The notes: generated from the letters alone by a model not told the origin. DNA of 64,000 nucleotides from Corynebacterium renale (GCF_002563965.1 NZ_PDJF01000001.1:930001-994000); one strand, 5' to 3'; shown: positions 35,937 through 45,622, counted from the first letter of the stretch. Program-made: numbers and translations.

Positions 35937-38715
35937 TGTGCCCGGCGTAGTTGTCGGCCGGCCACGGGGCGCGCGCCAACCAGGTCGCGGCGATGCCAAG
36001 CAGCACGCAGGTTAGTGGGGCGGCGCGCAGCGTGGTCCAGCGCAGCACAGCCCACGTGCCCAGGACGGCGGCGAGCCCGGCCCAACCACTGATCGCCGCG
36101 CCGGCCACCGCGACGAGCACCGGCGCGACCCAACCCGGCAGCGCGCCCTCGCCCACGGCAGCCGGCCGGCGTGCTCCCCACGCGCACACGGCCACGGCAA
36201 TCAGGGCCAACGCGCCGCCGCCGAGCAGCGACCACCGGTACCAGGAGTTGCCGGCGAAGTCGGCGCCCACGGTGGCTTCCGGGTCGGCGGTGGGGAGGGC
36301 GCGGACGTGGGCGTCGATAAGCGTTCCGGGCAGCCCGGGACCGGCGGCGCGTTGCGTCACCCAGACAGGCTCGGCGGCGGGGGCGGGCGTGTCGGTGTCC
36401 AGCCACACCCAGGCGGAGTCGGTGCGCAGTTCGTGGCGGCCGTCCAGGCGCAGGCTCGCGCCGGGTTCCACTTCGCGGCCGTCGATGGTGACGGGCCCGG
36501 GCGCGCGGAGGGTGTAGTCGCCGTGGGCGGTGACGATCCGGTGCAGGTGCCCGGTGCGCGGCAGCAGGTCCTGCAGGATGATGTCGCCCGGCCCTTCGAC
36601 CTCGATGACGCGCCGCAGCGGGCTGACCTCGGCGATCCCGACCCGCTCGGTGAGCGTGATCCGCCCCGCCGGCACGTCGCGGGGGATGCCGCCCCGCAGG
36701 TGGGTGGGGGTATCTCCCACGAGGACGGTGGTGTCGTCGGTGGCTGTGATGCTTATCGACGACCCCGCCTCCACCTCTATCCACTCGCCCGCACCGGCGC
36801 CGGCGGTTGGCCACCACGCGGTGTCGGGGTTGCCGTCGGCGAGCGCATTCAGCGACTGGCCTGGGTTGGGCCCGCCGAAGCTGGTGGCGTCTGCCGCGGA
36901 GCTGCTGGCGCGCACGTGGCCGCCGGTTTCGGTGACGGGGATGGGGTCGGCGTGGCTGGGGTAGTCGGCCACCCGGTTGGCCACGTCCGCGCCCTCCGAC
37001 GGGTGGGCCAGCGGCGCGGACGCGTCGCCGGAGCCGTAGTTGCGCGCCACGAGCAGCGGCGTGTCCGTGGTGATGTGCGCCGGCTCGCCGGGGCCGGCCA
37101 GGCGCATGTGTTCGGTCCCGGTGATGGCGCGCACGAGGGCGACGGCTTCCTCGCCGCCGGCGACGGTCGGGTAGTCGCGCGCCCACGTCGGGCCCGCGCC
37201 CGAGTCGACGACCACCACGTCCACCTCCCCAAACCGGTGCACGTCCCCCAGTTCGTGCAAGCGTTCCCGCTGCTCATCGGGGGTGTCCTCGCGCAGGACC
37301 AGGATCCCGAACCCGGCCGCGGTCAGCGCGGTGGCCTGGCCCTCTGGTGGTAGGGAATCCTCGGCGAGGACGGCCATAAGACCGTCGAGGCCGCGGATCG
37401 CTTCCGGCGCGATAAGCGGCACCGCGTCGCGGGTGGCCCACGGCACGTCCAGCAGGGGTTGGAGGACTTCGTCGCGCGTCCACCCCCAGTCCTGGCGGGC
37501 AAAAGGCGCGGGCGGGACGATGAGCGTGCGCGTCTCCTGGCCGTGCTCGTTAATGAAGTTCGCGGCCTCCTGCCAATAGGCGGGGACCTGCGCGTAGTGG
37601 CCCTCCGGGAGGAGGCGGCCGGTCCACGCCGGCGCGCACGCCACCGCCACGACCGCCACCCCGGCCGCGAACTTGACCGGGCGCAGCCCGTGGACCACCG
37701 CCGCGAAGCCGACCGCCAGGGGCAGCCGGATCAGGGGGTCGAATTTGTGGACGTTGCGGAAGGCGGCCAGCGGGCCGTCGAGAAGCGGGATGGGGAGCGC
37801 GCACACCGCAATCAGCCCTACGGCCAGCATGGCCACCCACATCGGGCGGCGGCGCACACCCACCAGACCGACGGCGGCGACGGCGATCGTGGCGACCACG
37901 AACACCGGCGACGTCACCAGCAGGTGGCCGGCGGCGCGCTCGGTGTCCACGAACGGCGTCCAATGCGTGACCCCGCGGAGCACTTCGACCGGGTTCGTCC
38001 ACGCGGTGGTCACGGTCGCGGATTCGATAAATTCCGTGAACGGGGCGGCGAAACGGCCCATGACCAGCAGCGGGCCGATCCACCAGGCGCTCACCGCTAC
38101 GCAGCCGGCACCCCAGGCGAGGAAACCGCGCCATCGCTTCGACCACAGCAAGACCACGGCCGCGGGTACGCACGCGGCGATCGTCGCGGTGGCGTTGACC
38201 GCGCCCATACACGCCACCGCCAGCAGCGAACGCGCCAGCGCCGGCCAGCCGCGCGCCCTAATCAGTGGGGCCACGACCCACGGCGCCAGCATCACCGGCC
38301 ACGTCTCCGACGAGATCGCGGTCAACGTGGTGAGAGTACGGGGGCTCAGCACATACACCGCCGCCGGCAGCAGCGCCCCCCAGCCGCGGAACCCCAGGCG
38401 CCCCAGCAGTACCAGCATGCCGGAGAAGCCGACCCCTACAACCAGGGTCCACCAGCAGCGTTGCGCTACCCAGTCGGGGAGGAAATCAGTCAGCGCAAAG
38501 AAAAGGCCCTGCGGCCACAGGTAGCCGTAGGCCTGATTTTGGATTTGCCCGAGGGTAAAAACGTCCGTGTACGCGGACGCTGCGCCGGCCAGGAAGCCCC
38601 ACGGGTCGGCGGCGAGGTCGTGTTTTGTGTCGGCGGCGACGCGCCCCCACGGTTGCGTCCACGCGATGAGCGCAGCGAGCAGCCAGGCGGCGGCGTGCCG
38701 CGCCCCCGCGCGCAT
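35809..38715 (-). CDS. aftD: Arabinofuranosyltransferase AftD
   Basis: GT-C membrane enzyme that adds alpha-1,3 arabinofuranose branches to arabinogalactan/lipoarabinomannan. 968 residues, clearly shorter than the roughly 1400 of M. tuberculosis AftD. The N-terminal GT-C core is a helix bundle with the first-loop acidic motif ADTKHDLAADP near residue 28; the middle is extracytoplasmic (about 410-790), with a carbohydrate-binding-like part containing NALADGNPDTAWWPT; helices follow and the tail is Pro/Arg-rich. The final 43 codons, including stop, overlap tmaT on the other strand. Its ATG touches the DUF2613 stop (TAAATG). Confidence 0.9.
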   Translation of the reverse strand: MRAGARHAAAWLLAALIAWTQPWGRVAADTKHDLAADPWGFLAGAASAYTDVFTLGQIQNQAYGYLWPQGLFFALTDFLPDWVAQRCWWTLVVGVGFSGMLVLLGRLGFRGWGALLPAAVYVLSPRTLTTLTAISSETWPVMLAPWVVAPLIRARGWPALARSLLAVACMGAVNATATIAACVPAAVVLLWSKRWRGFLAWGAGCVAVSAWWIGPLLVMGRFAAPFTEFIESATVTTAWTNPVEVLRGVTHWTPFVDTERAAGHLLVTSPVFVVATIAVAAVGLVGVRRRPMWVAMLAVGLIAVCALPIPLLDGPLAAFRNVHKFDPLIRLPLAVGFAAVVHGLRPVKFAAGVAVVAVACAPAWTGRLLPEGHYAQVPAYWQEAANFINEHGQETRTLIVPPAPFARQDWGWTRDEVLQPLLDVPWATRDAVPLIAPEAIRGLDGLMAVLAEDSLPPEGQATALTAAGFGILVLREDTPDEQRERLHELGDVHRFGEVDVVVVDSGAGPTWARDYPTVAGGEEAVALVRAITGTEHMRLAGPGEPAHITTDTPLLVARNYGSGDASAPLAHPSEGADVANRVADYPSHADPIPVTETGGHVRASSSAADATSFGGPNPGQSLNALADGNPDTAWWPTAGAGAGEWIEVEAGSSISITATDDTTVLVGDTPTHLRGGIPRDVPAGRITLTERVGIAEVSPLRRVIEVEGPGDIILQDLLPRTGHLHRIVTAHGDYTLRAPGPVTIDGREVEPGASLRLDGRHELRTDSAWVWLDTDTPAPAAEPVWVTQRAAGPGLPGTLIDAHVRALPTADPEATVGADFAGNSWYRWSLLGGGALALIAVAVCAWGARRPAAVGEGALPGWVAPVLVAVAGAAISGWAGLAAVLGTWAVLRWTTLRAAPLTCVLLGIAATWLARAPWPADNYAGHTTALALLGLAAVACAVPPPRRTTPPPPTSRQESPQGPVGTTH

Positions 38716-38916
38716 TTATTCGCCGCGGGAGCCGTATTCGGGGCCGCCTTGGACGGCCTGGTCGGCGGGGACGGCGTGGCCCTGCGGGACGGAGTCGGAG
38801 GTACTGAAGGTTGCGATTCCGAAGATAGCCACGACTCCGAGGCCGGCGCCGACGATTGCGCTGGCCAGCGCGGGGCCGGTGGTGCGGCGGGTCAGTGAGT
38901 CTGTGACAAAAGGCAT
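38716..38916 (-). CDS. DUF2613 small membrane/secreted protein
   Basis: 66 residues: TTGPALASAIVGAGLGVVAIFGIAT is a single hydrophobic segment near residues 12-36, followed by a polar tail. The tiny gene directly upstream of aftD is conserved (Rv0236A in M. tuberculosis, DUF2613) and could be an AftD accessory subunit. ATG 38916 is chosen because the longer frame from 39018 adds an arginine-rich stretch and overlaps the upstream gene. Short intergenic spacing (17 bases) and contact with aftD support one operon. Confidence 0.8.
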   Translation of the reverse strand: MPFVTDSLTRRTTGPALASAIVGAGLGVVAIFGIATFSTSDSVPQGHAVPADQAVQGGPEYGSRGE

Positions 38917-38933
38917 GGTAGCTAGCCTAGCAT

Positions 38934-39413
38934 TTAGTCTTCGTCGTCTTCGGGCGGGACGACGAGGATGGGGATGCCCGCGTTTTTCACCAGGGAGTCG
39001 GCGGTGGAGGTCCGCCACCAGGAGGAGACGCCGCTGATGGCTTTGGTGCCGGTGACTAGGCAGGTGGGTTGGAGTTGTTCGGCGGCGTCGAGGATGGCGG
39101 ACCAGACAGACGAGGCCGTTTCCACGATGTGGGCCCGCGCGGACAGGCCCAGTTCCTCGGCCAGTGCTTGGCCGTCGCGGGCGACGTCGCGGGCAATTTC
39201 GAAGGCGGGGTCGCCGCCGTCGGTGCTGTGGGTCCAGTCGCCTTGGTGCATGCCGCTCATGCCGGCGGAGCGGGCGGCTTGGCGGGCGGCGGGTTCCCAG
39301 ACGGTGAGGATGTCTACGTGGTCGGTTTTCAGGAGCTGGGCGGCCCAGGTGAGGGCGCGGCGTGCTTCCTCGGAGCCGTCGTAGGCGATAAGGGTGGTGT
39401 TTGTGGAATTCAT
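38934..39413 (-). CDS. Universal stress protein (UspA family)
   Basis: 159 residues, one Usp domain. Begins TTLIAYDGSEEARRAL (nucleotide-binding Asp near residue 11) and ends with GTKAISGVSSWWRTSTADSLVK and PILVVPP, close to the ATP-binding G-x2-G-x9-G(S/T) pattern but with altered spacing. It heads the series Usp-DUF2613-aftD. The divergent lpqI gene starts 24 bases away. Confidence 0.88.
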   Translation of the reverse strand: MNSTNTTLIAYDGSEEARRALTWAAQLLKTDHVDILTVWEPAARQAARSAGMSGMHQGDWTHSTDGGDPAFEIARDVARDGQALAEELGLSARAHIVETASSVWSAILDAAEQLQPTCLVTGTKAISGVSSWWRTSTADSLVKNAGIPILVVPPEDDED

Positions 39414-39437
39414 CGCAAACGAGTGTAATGAGTGTTT

Positions 39438-40532
39438 ATGGGCGTTTCAGGGAAATCGGTATTGGTGCAGGTCACTGTGGTGGCCGCGCTGGTGGGAGGG
39501 TGCGGGTCCCCGGACCGCTTCTCGACGCCCCCAGCGCCCGAAACTACCGCCGCTTCCCAGCTCACGGACCCTGCCGAACTGCGCGCGACGTTGGCGTCCT
39601 TATTAATAGTGGGCGTCACGGACTTCGATTCCGCGCGCGCCGCCCTGGAACAGGGGGTGGGCGGGATTTTTATTCCTAGTTGGGCTGACCCGGCCCTGCT
39701 TACCGAACCTGGCCGCGACATTGCAGCGCTGAAGGAGGCGGTGGGCCGCGAGTTTGATGTGGCCATCGACTTCGAGGGCGGCCGGGTGCAGCGCCACGCG
39801 GAGGTGCTCGGCGGTTCGCCGGCGGCGCGTACCCTCGGCGACTCTAAGACGGCCGACGAAGTCCGCGACGCCGCCCGCGCCGTCGGGGAGCGCCTGCGCG
39901 CCCGGGGGATCACGGTAGATTTTGCGCCCGTCGCGGATGTAGACACCGCGGGCCTGGACATCGTGGGTGACCGTGCTTTCGGCAACGAAGCCGCCAAGGT
40001 GGGCCAATACGCCGGGGCGTTCGCTTCCGGGTTGGAGGATGCGGGGGTGGATGCCGTCATGAAGCACTTTCCGGGGCACGGCGCCGCCAGCGGGGATACC
40101 CACCTGGGGCCGGCCGTCACCCCGCCTGTGGAACAGCTCGCCCGCCTCGACGGGGCGGCGTTCGCACAACTGCTCACCGAACACCCAGACGTGGGCGTGA
40201 TGATGGGCCACCTCAACGTGCCGGGCTTAAGCACCGGGGACCTGCCCGCCACCGTGGACCCCGCCGTCTACGAGTACCTGCGCTCCGGCGCGTACGGCGG
40301 GCCCGCCTACACCGGCGTGGTGTACACCGATGACCTCTCCGGCATGGCCGCCATCACCGACCGGATGTCCACCCCGCAGGCCGTGCTCGCCGCCCTGAAA
40401 GCGGGGGCCGACCGCGCCCTGTGGTCCACCGGCGACCAGGTCCAGGAAACCGTGGACCTCCTCGAGCAGGCCGTCACTTCTGGGGAGCTGCCCATTGAGC
40501 GCGTGGTGGCTGCCCGCGACGCCGGCGAGTAG
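39438..40532 (+). CDS. lpqI: Lipoprotein beta-N-acetylglucosaminidase, GH3 family
   Basis: 364 residues. Lipobox LVGGC near residue 22 anchors it outside the membrane. GH3 NagZ-type features: DFEGGRVQR, KHFPGHGAASGDTH (the His-Asp acid/base pair) and VVYTDDLSGM with the nucleophile Asp. It likely trims N-acetylglucosamine from muropeptides during wall turnover, as LpqI does in mycobacteria (Rv0237, same place after the aftD region). Start could instead be the GTG 6 bases earlier; neither has a strong ribosome site. Confidence 0.88.
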   Translation: MGVSGKSVLVQVTVVAALVGGCGSPDRFSTPPAPETTAASQLTDPAELRATLASLLIVGVTDFDSARAALEQGVGGIFIPSWADPALLTEPGRDIAALKEAVGREFDVAIDFEGGRVQRHAEVLGGSPAARTLGDSKTADEVRDAARAVGERLRARGITVDFAPVADVDTAGLDIVGDRAFGNEAAKVGQYAGAFASGLEDAGVDAVMKHFPGHGAASGDTHLGPAVTPPVEQLARLDGAAFAQLLTEHPDVGVMMGHLNVPGLSTGDLPATVDPAVYEYLRSGAYGGPAYTGVVYTDDLSGMAAITDRMSTPQAVLAALKAGADRALWSTGDQVQETVDLLEQAVTSGELPIERVVAARDAGE

Positions 40533-40542
40533 CCTGTACAGG

Positions 40543-42207
40543 GTGCAGAAGACGTTTAAAGTACTGGCAGGGATCATCGTAGGCCTGATCGGCATCGCCG
40601 GATTGGCCTATGCCGCAGACGTTCTCACGTCTCAAGGCGCTGTTCCCCGCGGCGCTACCGTCGGCGGCGTGGCCATCGGAGGTATGGACCGCGACGAAGC
40701 CGCCGCCACCCTCGAGCGCGAACTCGGCGACGCCAACACCCAACCGGTGATCGTCCGCGCCGGCGAATTGGACTCCCGCGTGGTTCCCGCCACCGCGGGC
40801 ATCAGCCCCAACTGGGAGGCCACTGTCGAAGGGGCCGGCCAGCAGTCGTGGAACCCGGTCACCCGGTTGCGCGGATTCTTTGCCACGTACGAGGTGCCGG
40901 TGGCATCGGACGTCGATAAGCAGGCCCTGGAGCCGGAGCTCGACCGCCTCACCGCCGACCTGCAGCGCGAACCCCGCGACGGCGCCGTCTGGCTCGACGG
41001 CGGGCAGGTCCGCACCGAGGAACCGTTGGACGGGCAGAACGTCGACCGCATGGACCTGACCTCCGCGCTCGTCGAAGGGTGGGCCGACCCCGAGGGAGTG
41101 CTTCTCGACGCCACCACCACCGCCCCCGCCATCGGCGAAGACGCAGTCAACGCCGCCGCCGAAGGGCCCGCTGCCGCCGCCGTCTCCGCGCCGCTGGTAG
41201 CCCACGGCCGCGACGGCGTCGACGGCACCATCCCTACGGAGCGCATGGGGGAAGTCGTCACTTTCGTCCCCGACGGCACCACCCTGCGCACCGACGTCAA
41301 CCGCGACCACGCCCAAGGCATCCTCGCGGAAACACTTGCCGCGACCGAGCAGCCGAAACGCAACGCCGGCATCTCCTACGCCGGCGGCGGGAAAACTGTT
41401 ACCCCACACGTCGACGGCGTGAAAATTGATTGGGACGCCACCCTCGGCGACCTCACCGCCCGCATCATCGGCGACGACCCCAAGGAATTCGACGTCGCCT
41501 ACATCGACGAACCGGCCACCTTCACCACCCTCGACGCCGAACACGCCACCTTCGACCAGGTCGTCGGCGAATTTACGACCTCCGGGTACTCGGCAACCTC
41601 CGGCACGAACATTGCCCTGACCGCCCGGACCGTCAACGGGGCGATCGTCGCCCCCGGCGACACGTTCTCCCTCAACGGCTACACCGGCCCCCGCGGCCGC
41701 GCCCAAGGCTACGTCGAAGGCGGCATCATTTTGAACGGGCGCGCCGACACCGCCGTCGGCGGCGGCATCTCCCAGTTCGCCACCACCTTGTACAACGCCG
41801 CCTACTTCGCCGGCATGGAAGACGTGGCGCACACCCCGCACTCCTACTACATCTCCCGCTACCCGGCAGGCCGCGAAGCCACAGTCTACGAAGGGGCCAT
41901 CGACCTGGTCTTCCGCAACACATCCCCGTACCCGGTACGCATCGACACGTCCGTCGGCGGCGGGTCCGTCACCGTCCGCCTCATGGGCGTGAAGACGGTC
42001 AACGTGGAATCCATCAACGGCGGCCGCTGGGCACAGACCGCCCCACAGACGCGCAGCGTGTCCGGCGGATCCTGCGTCCCATCCGGTGGCGCGCCCGGGT
42101 TCACCACCTCGGATACCCGCATCATCCGCGACCTCGCCGGCGCGGAAATCTCCCGCGAAACGCAGACCACCGTCTACGATCCGCAGCCGATCATTCGTTG
42201 TAGTTAA
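40543..42207 (+). CDS. VanW-family protein with peptidoglycan-binding-like domains
   Basis: 554 residues from GTG 40543. N-terminal membrane helix (about 5-25), two repeated domains of the type often labelled PG_binding_4 (about 35-330), then a VanW domain (about 360-500) with ALTARTVNGAIVAPGDTFSLN and VGGGISQFATTLYNAAYFAGM, and a Cys-containing tail. VanW proteins accompany some vancomycin-resistance clusters but are mostly wall-associated housekeeping proteins of unknown activity. The start is assigned by the position of the membrane helix; the frame is open to 40495. It begins 10 bases after lpqI. Confidence 0.85.
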   Translation: MQKTFKVLAGIIVGLIGIAGLAYAADVLTSQGAVPRGATVGGVAIGGMDRDEAAATLERELGDANTQPVIVRAGELDSRVVPATAGISPNWEATVEGAGQQSWNPVTRLRGFFATYEVPVASDVDKQALEPELDRLTADLQREPRDGAVWLDGGQVRTEEPLDGQNVDRMDLTSALVEGWADPEGVLLDATTTAPAIGEDAVNAAAEGPAAAAVSAPLVAHGRDGVDGTIPTERMGEVVTFVPDGTTLRTDVNRDHAQGILAETLAATEQPKRNAGISYAGGGKTVTPHVDGVKIDWDATLGDLTARIIGDDPKEFDVAYIDEPATFTTLDAEHATFDQVVGEFTTSGYSATSGTNIALTARTVNGAIVAPGDTFSLNGYTGPRGRAQGYVEGGIILNGRADTAVGGGISQFATTLYNAAYFAGMEDVAHTPHSYYISRYPAGREATVYEGAIDLVFRNTSPYPVRIDTSVGGGSVTVRLMGVKTVNVESINGGRWAQTAPQTRSVSGGSCVPSGGAPGFTTSDTRIIRDLAGAEISRETQTTVYDPQPIIRCS

Positions 42208-42218
42208 AATGGCGCGGT

Positions 42219-43064
42219 ATGTCGCACTACAACCTCTACGAGCACCTGAACCTGGACCCGACGCACAGCGGTGAGGAGTTGGCCGCCCAACTCCAACCGC
42301 GCCTGGCGGAACTGCGCGCCGCCGGCCGCGACCTGTCCGACCCAGAGCTCCACGAGGTACAAACCGCCTACAACATCTTCAGCGACCCCGCGAAGAAAGA
42401 GCTCTACGACACCAGGCTTGCCGACGACACCCGCAGCCCCATCGTCATCCGCGACCTCGTCCGCCTCGCCGGCACCTCCGAACACGTGCCCACCCGCAGC
42501 CACGCGGCCGGAATGACACGCCGCGTCCGACGCCCCGCCCCAGACCTGGGCCCACGCCCGCGAGTCGGCGTCCTCCTGAAGAACGCGCCCCGGCCGGCGC
42601 GCGTCACCGTGTACCTGGGAAGTGCGCTTGCTCTCCTGGGCTTCATCGTCACCGGCTACTTGGCGCTGACGCTGGCGATTTACGGCGCGTCCGGCAGGGG
42701 CGTCGAATCCGCACAGTACGTCGACCTTGGAAGCATTTTCGCCGAAGTGGACCTGGCGCTCATGTTCCAGGCCGTGTTCACCAGTTTTGTCGGCTGGTTC
42801 GGGATTACGGCCTTCGGGATTTACCTCACGATGACGGCGCTGCGGGCGTCGTCGCCAGTCAGTTGGGTGAGCGTCGTGGCGATGAGTGTCCTCATGATCC
42901 TGTGGATGGTGGGCATCCCCGACATTTCCTTGTTCATCGCGCTGGTGCGGATTGTCGCGCTGGTGATCGTGCTCGTGGCGCTGGCGATGCTGTTGCTGCC
43001 CGTGACCCGCGTCTGGTTCGAAGGACTCATCGAAGTAGAGGAGCCGGTCGAGCCGGAAGTTTAA
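42219..43064 (+). CDS. Membrane protein with degenerate J-domain
   Basis: 281 residues. Residues 1-68 look like a J-domain: HYNLYEHLNLDPTHSGEEL for helix I and AYNIFSDPAKKELYDTRL for helix III, but the HPD tripeptide that stimulates DnaK is absent. Four hydrophobic segments follow (about 130-275). It may use the fold as a protein-protein contact rather than as a co-chaperone. It starts 11 bases after the VanW gene, so the lpqI-VanW-J-like genes may be one transcript. Confidence 0.75.
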   Translation: MSHYNLYEHLNLDPTHSGEELAAQLQPRLAELRAAGRDLSDPELHEVQTAYNIFSDPAKKELYDTRLADDTRSPIVIRDLVRLAGTSEHVPTRSHAAGMTRRVRRPAPDLGPRPRVGVLLKNAPRPARVTVYLGSALALLGFIVTGYLALTLAIYGASGRGVESAQYVDLGSIFAEVDLALMFQAVFTSFVGWFGITAFGIYLTMTALRASSPVSWVSVVAMSVLMILWMVGIPDISLFIALVRIVALVIVLVALAMLLLPVTRVWFEGLIEVEEPVEPEV

Positions 43065-43129
43065 GGGTGCTTCCCTAGAATTCACCTGAATGTGGCCGGG
43101 CCGCTACTTTCGTGGGGCACAGTGAGGGC

Positions 43130-44857
43130 ATGAGAAAATATGTTGTCGCCCTGGCCAGTGCGTGCGCGCTGGCTGCCCCCGCTGCCCACGCCGTCGAACT
43201 TGCCCCGGTGGGCACCTACGCTTCGGGCGTGTTTGGGAAATCTGCCGCTGAGATCGTGGCCTTCCACGCTAGCTCGCAGCGGATCCTGACCGTGAATGCG
43301 CAGAGCGGGCAGGTCGATGTCCTCGATGCCGCTGACGTGTCGAACCTGAGCAAGGTGGGCACTATCTCTGCTGGTGGGGACAAGGAGATCAACTCGGTGG
43401 CGGTGCGTGCCGACGGCCTCGCGGTCGCCGCCGTGCAGCAGGGAGATAAGACGGCGGCAGGCGAGGCGTTGTTCTTTGACGTCACCACGTTGACCGAGCT
43501 GGGGCGCGTGTCGGTGGGGTCGCTGCCGGACAACGTGCACATCACTGCCGACGGCCGCTTCGCCCTAGTGGCCAATGAGGGGGAGCCCTCCGACGAGATG
43601 GATGCCACCGGGGAGGCGTACGCCGTCGATCCGGAGGGTTCGGTTTCTGTGATTACGCTTCCGGGCGGGATTGCGGCGCCGGCGCAATCCGACGTACGTA
43701 CCGCCGACTTCCGAGCCTACGACGGCAACGTTCCGGCTGGTGTCCGCGTCTTCGGTCCCGCGGGCCACCATAATCTGGCGTCGCGCGATTTTGAGCCGGA
43801 GTACATTTCTTCTGTCGGTGGAACGGCGTTCGTGACGCTGCAAGAAAACAACGCTATCGCGATGGTTGACATCGAGAACGCTGAGGTCACCGACGTCGTT
43901 CCGGCGTATGTGACCGACCACCGGCAGGTGCCGTTGGACCCGTCGAACAAGGACGGGAAAGTAGAGTTGCGCACCCAACCGGTGAAGGGCCTGTCTATGC
44001 CGGATTCCATCGCCGCGTTTGAGGTCGGCGGGGCAACCTATTTCGCCACCGCCAACGAGGGCGACGCCCGCGAGTGGGGCGGCTACACCGATGAGGTGGA
44101 GTTCAAGGACCTGGTCAAAGAAAATCTGGTCTGTGAAGACGCAGTCGCAGGCTGGGACCTCAAAGAGCTGGCGGCCAAGGAGCAGATGGGCAACCTGAAG
44201 CTGACCAACGCTTCCGGCTGGAACGAAGAGCGCGGGTGCTTCGATGATCTCCACGCTTATGGTTCCCGGAGCTTCAGCATTTACGACGCCGCCGGCAACG
44301 TCGTCTTCGATTCCGGTTCAGATTTCGAGCGCATCACCGCCGACCTGCACGCGCAAGGCAAGCTGAACTTCAACGCGAATAACGACGACAATGAGTTCGA
44401 CGACCGTTCCGACAACAAGGGCCCAGAGCCAGAGGCGTTGACCGTGGGCCAGGTAGGTGAGCGCACCTACGCGTTCATCGGCGCTGAGCGCGTCGGTGGC
44501 GTCTTCGTCTACGACATCACCACCCCGGCATCCGCCGAGTTCGTGACCTACGTGAATAACCGCGACTTCAACGCATCCCCAGGGACCGCAGCTGCAGGCG
44601 ACCTCGGCCCGGAGGGCTTCGCATTCGTTCCCGCCGCTGATTCTCCCAACGGGGAGGCGTTGCTGATCGTCGGCAACGAAGTCTCAGGTACGACCACCGT
44701 GTTTGAGGTCCGTCAGCTCGCCGGTCAGGACGCGGATGGTTCCTCGCGTGGCGGCACAATCGCTGGTGCCGTCATTGGTGTCCTTGCGGCCTTGCTGGGC
44801 GCCTTGGGTCTGGCTAACCACTTCATGCCACAGCTGCTGGAGCATTTCCGCTTCTAA
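43130..44857 (+). CDS. Secreted choice-of-anchor I beta-propeller protein, membrane anchored
   Basis: 575 residues. Signal peptide ends in AAHA near residue 22. The body resembles the choice-of-anchor I domain, a beta-propeller-like region with VTLPDN-type repeats, seen as SLPDNVHITADGRFALVANEGEPS, and a later PEALTVGQVGERTYAFIGAERVGG. Some relatives accompany alkaline phosphatases or phytases, but no nuclease or phosphatase motif was identified here. The C-terminus has one helix (about 545-565) and the short tail QLLEHFRF. The start is the ATG after GTGAGGG. A strong terminator follows. Confidence 0.8.
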   Translation: MRKYVVALASACALAAPAAHAVELAPVGTYASGVFGKSAAEIVAFHASSQRILTVNAQSGQVDVLDAADVSNLSKVGTISAGGDKEINSVAVRADGLAVAAVQQGDKTAAGEALFFDVTTLTELGRVSVGSLPDNVHITADGRFALVANEGEPSDEMDATGEAYAVDPEGSVSVITLPGGIAAPAQSDVRTADFRAYDGNVPAGVRVFGPAGHHNLASRDFEPEYISSVGGTAFVTLQENNAIAMVDIENAEVTDVVPAYVTDHRQVPLDPSNKDGKVELRTQPVKGLSMPDSIAAFEVGGATYFATANEGDAREWGGYTDEVEFKDLVKENLVCEDAVAGWDLKELAAKEQMGNLKLTNASGWNEERGCFDDLHAYGSRSFSIYDAAGNVVFDSGSDFERITADLHAQGKLNFNANNDDNEFDDRSDNKGPEPEALTVGQVGERTYAFIGAERVGGVFVYDITTPASAEFVTYVNNRDFNASPGTAAAGDLGPEGFAFVPAADSPNGEALLIVGNEVSGTTTVFEVRQLAGQDADGSSRGGTIAGAVIGVLAALLGALGLANHFMPQLLEHFRF

Positions 44858-44876
44858 GTCCTAGCGCACAACAAGA

Positions 44877-44916
44877 GGGCAGCATCCGGAGCAACCTTCC
44901 GGACGCTGCCCCTTTT
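44877..44916. terminator. Terminator between convergent genes
   Basis: Two-part stem GGGCAGC+TCCGGA (44877-44883, 44885-44890) with TCCGGA+GCTGCCC (44898-44903, 44905-44911), one internal mismatch, followed by CTTTT. It ends 4 bases before the stop of the CadD-like gene. Confidence 0.85.
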
Positions 44917-44919
44917 CGG

Positions 44920-45525
44920 CTACCTGCCCAGTAGTGAAACTAGGTGCGCGAAGGTGCCATTTTCGGCCAGGATGTAGATGCCCAGCCCCACGAAAACCAC
45001 GGGCACAATAAACTTCTCGTACTTTTCCACGGTTTCCCCGATGGCCGGCACCGCCGCCAAGCGTTGTGAAAGCTGACACAGTAGGAAGATGCCCATCGCA
45101 AAAATTACCAGGACTAATCCGATCTGAGCTGGACTCTGGCCAGTGAAGTAGGGGACGTAGATCCCCAGATTATCTCCACCGAGAGCAATCGTAAGCCCAG
45201 TAAACGCCAGCGCCTTCGAACCCTGACCGCGGAGCTTCTCAGAGATGTCGTCTTCGTCTACATCCTCGTCCACGAAGACTGCGCGCACGCCCAGTGCGAT
45301 TGGGATCAGTCCCAGCAAACCGATAATCCAGTCTTGCGGGATCAAATTTAGGAAATAGGCCGCCACCAGGCTTATTGCGACGAGCGCCGCGGTTCCTAGA
45401 TACTGGCCTAAATAGATGGAGCGCACATATTTTTTGCCCTGTGTGGCGAACAGAATGGTCAGAACCACGAGGTAGTCGATGGAGGTAGATACGAAGACCA
45501 GCGGCGCGGATACTAGGGTGTCCAT
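44920..45525 (-). CDS. CadD-family membrane transporter
   Basis: 201 residues, about six helices, with two conserved half motifs: [20 protein letters not shown] and [20 protein letters not shown]. This matches the CadD/cadmium resistance transporter family, related to LysE-type exporters. An acidic loop VDEDVDEDD could bind metal. Substrate is uncertain; no ArsR/CmtR regulator is adjacent, so cadmium resistance is not assured. Confidence 0.83.
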   Translation of the reverse strand: MDTLVSAPLVFVSTSIDYLVVLTILFATQGKKYVRSIYLGQYLGTAALVAISLVAAYFLNLIPQDWIIGLLGLIPIALGVRAVFVDEDVDEDDISEKLRGQGSKALAFTGLTIALGGDNLGIYVPYFTGQSPAQIGLVLVIFAMGIFLLCQLSQRLAAVPAIGETVEKYEKFIVPVVFVGLGIYILAENGTFAHLVSLLGR

Positions 45526-45551
45526 GTTTATCCTCTCTCGGGCAGCAAAAG

Positions 45552-45622
45552 AGCCGGCGACGAGAATCGAACTCGCACTCTCAGCTTGGGAAGCTGATGT
45601 TCTACCACTAAACTACGCCGGC
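45552..45622 (-). tRNA. tRNA-Gly, anticodon CCC
   Basis: Minus-strand cloverleaf of 71 nt: acceptor stem GCCGGCG/CGCCGGC, D-arm with AGTGGTAGA, anticodon stem TCAGC/GCTGA with loop TTCCCAA giving anticodon CCC, T-loop TTCGATT, discriminator U. CCA is not encoded. It lies between the CadD-like gene and dcd. Confidence 0.93.

Noticed and set aside
38916..38940. DtxR-like core near the DUF2613 start
   Set aside because: Central TAGCCTA matches but both flanks do not.
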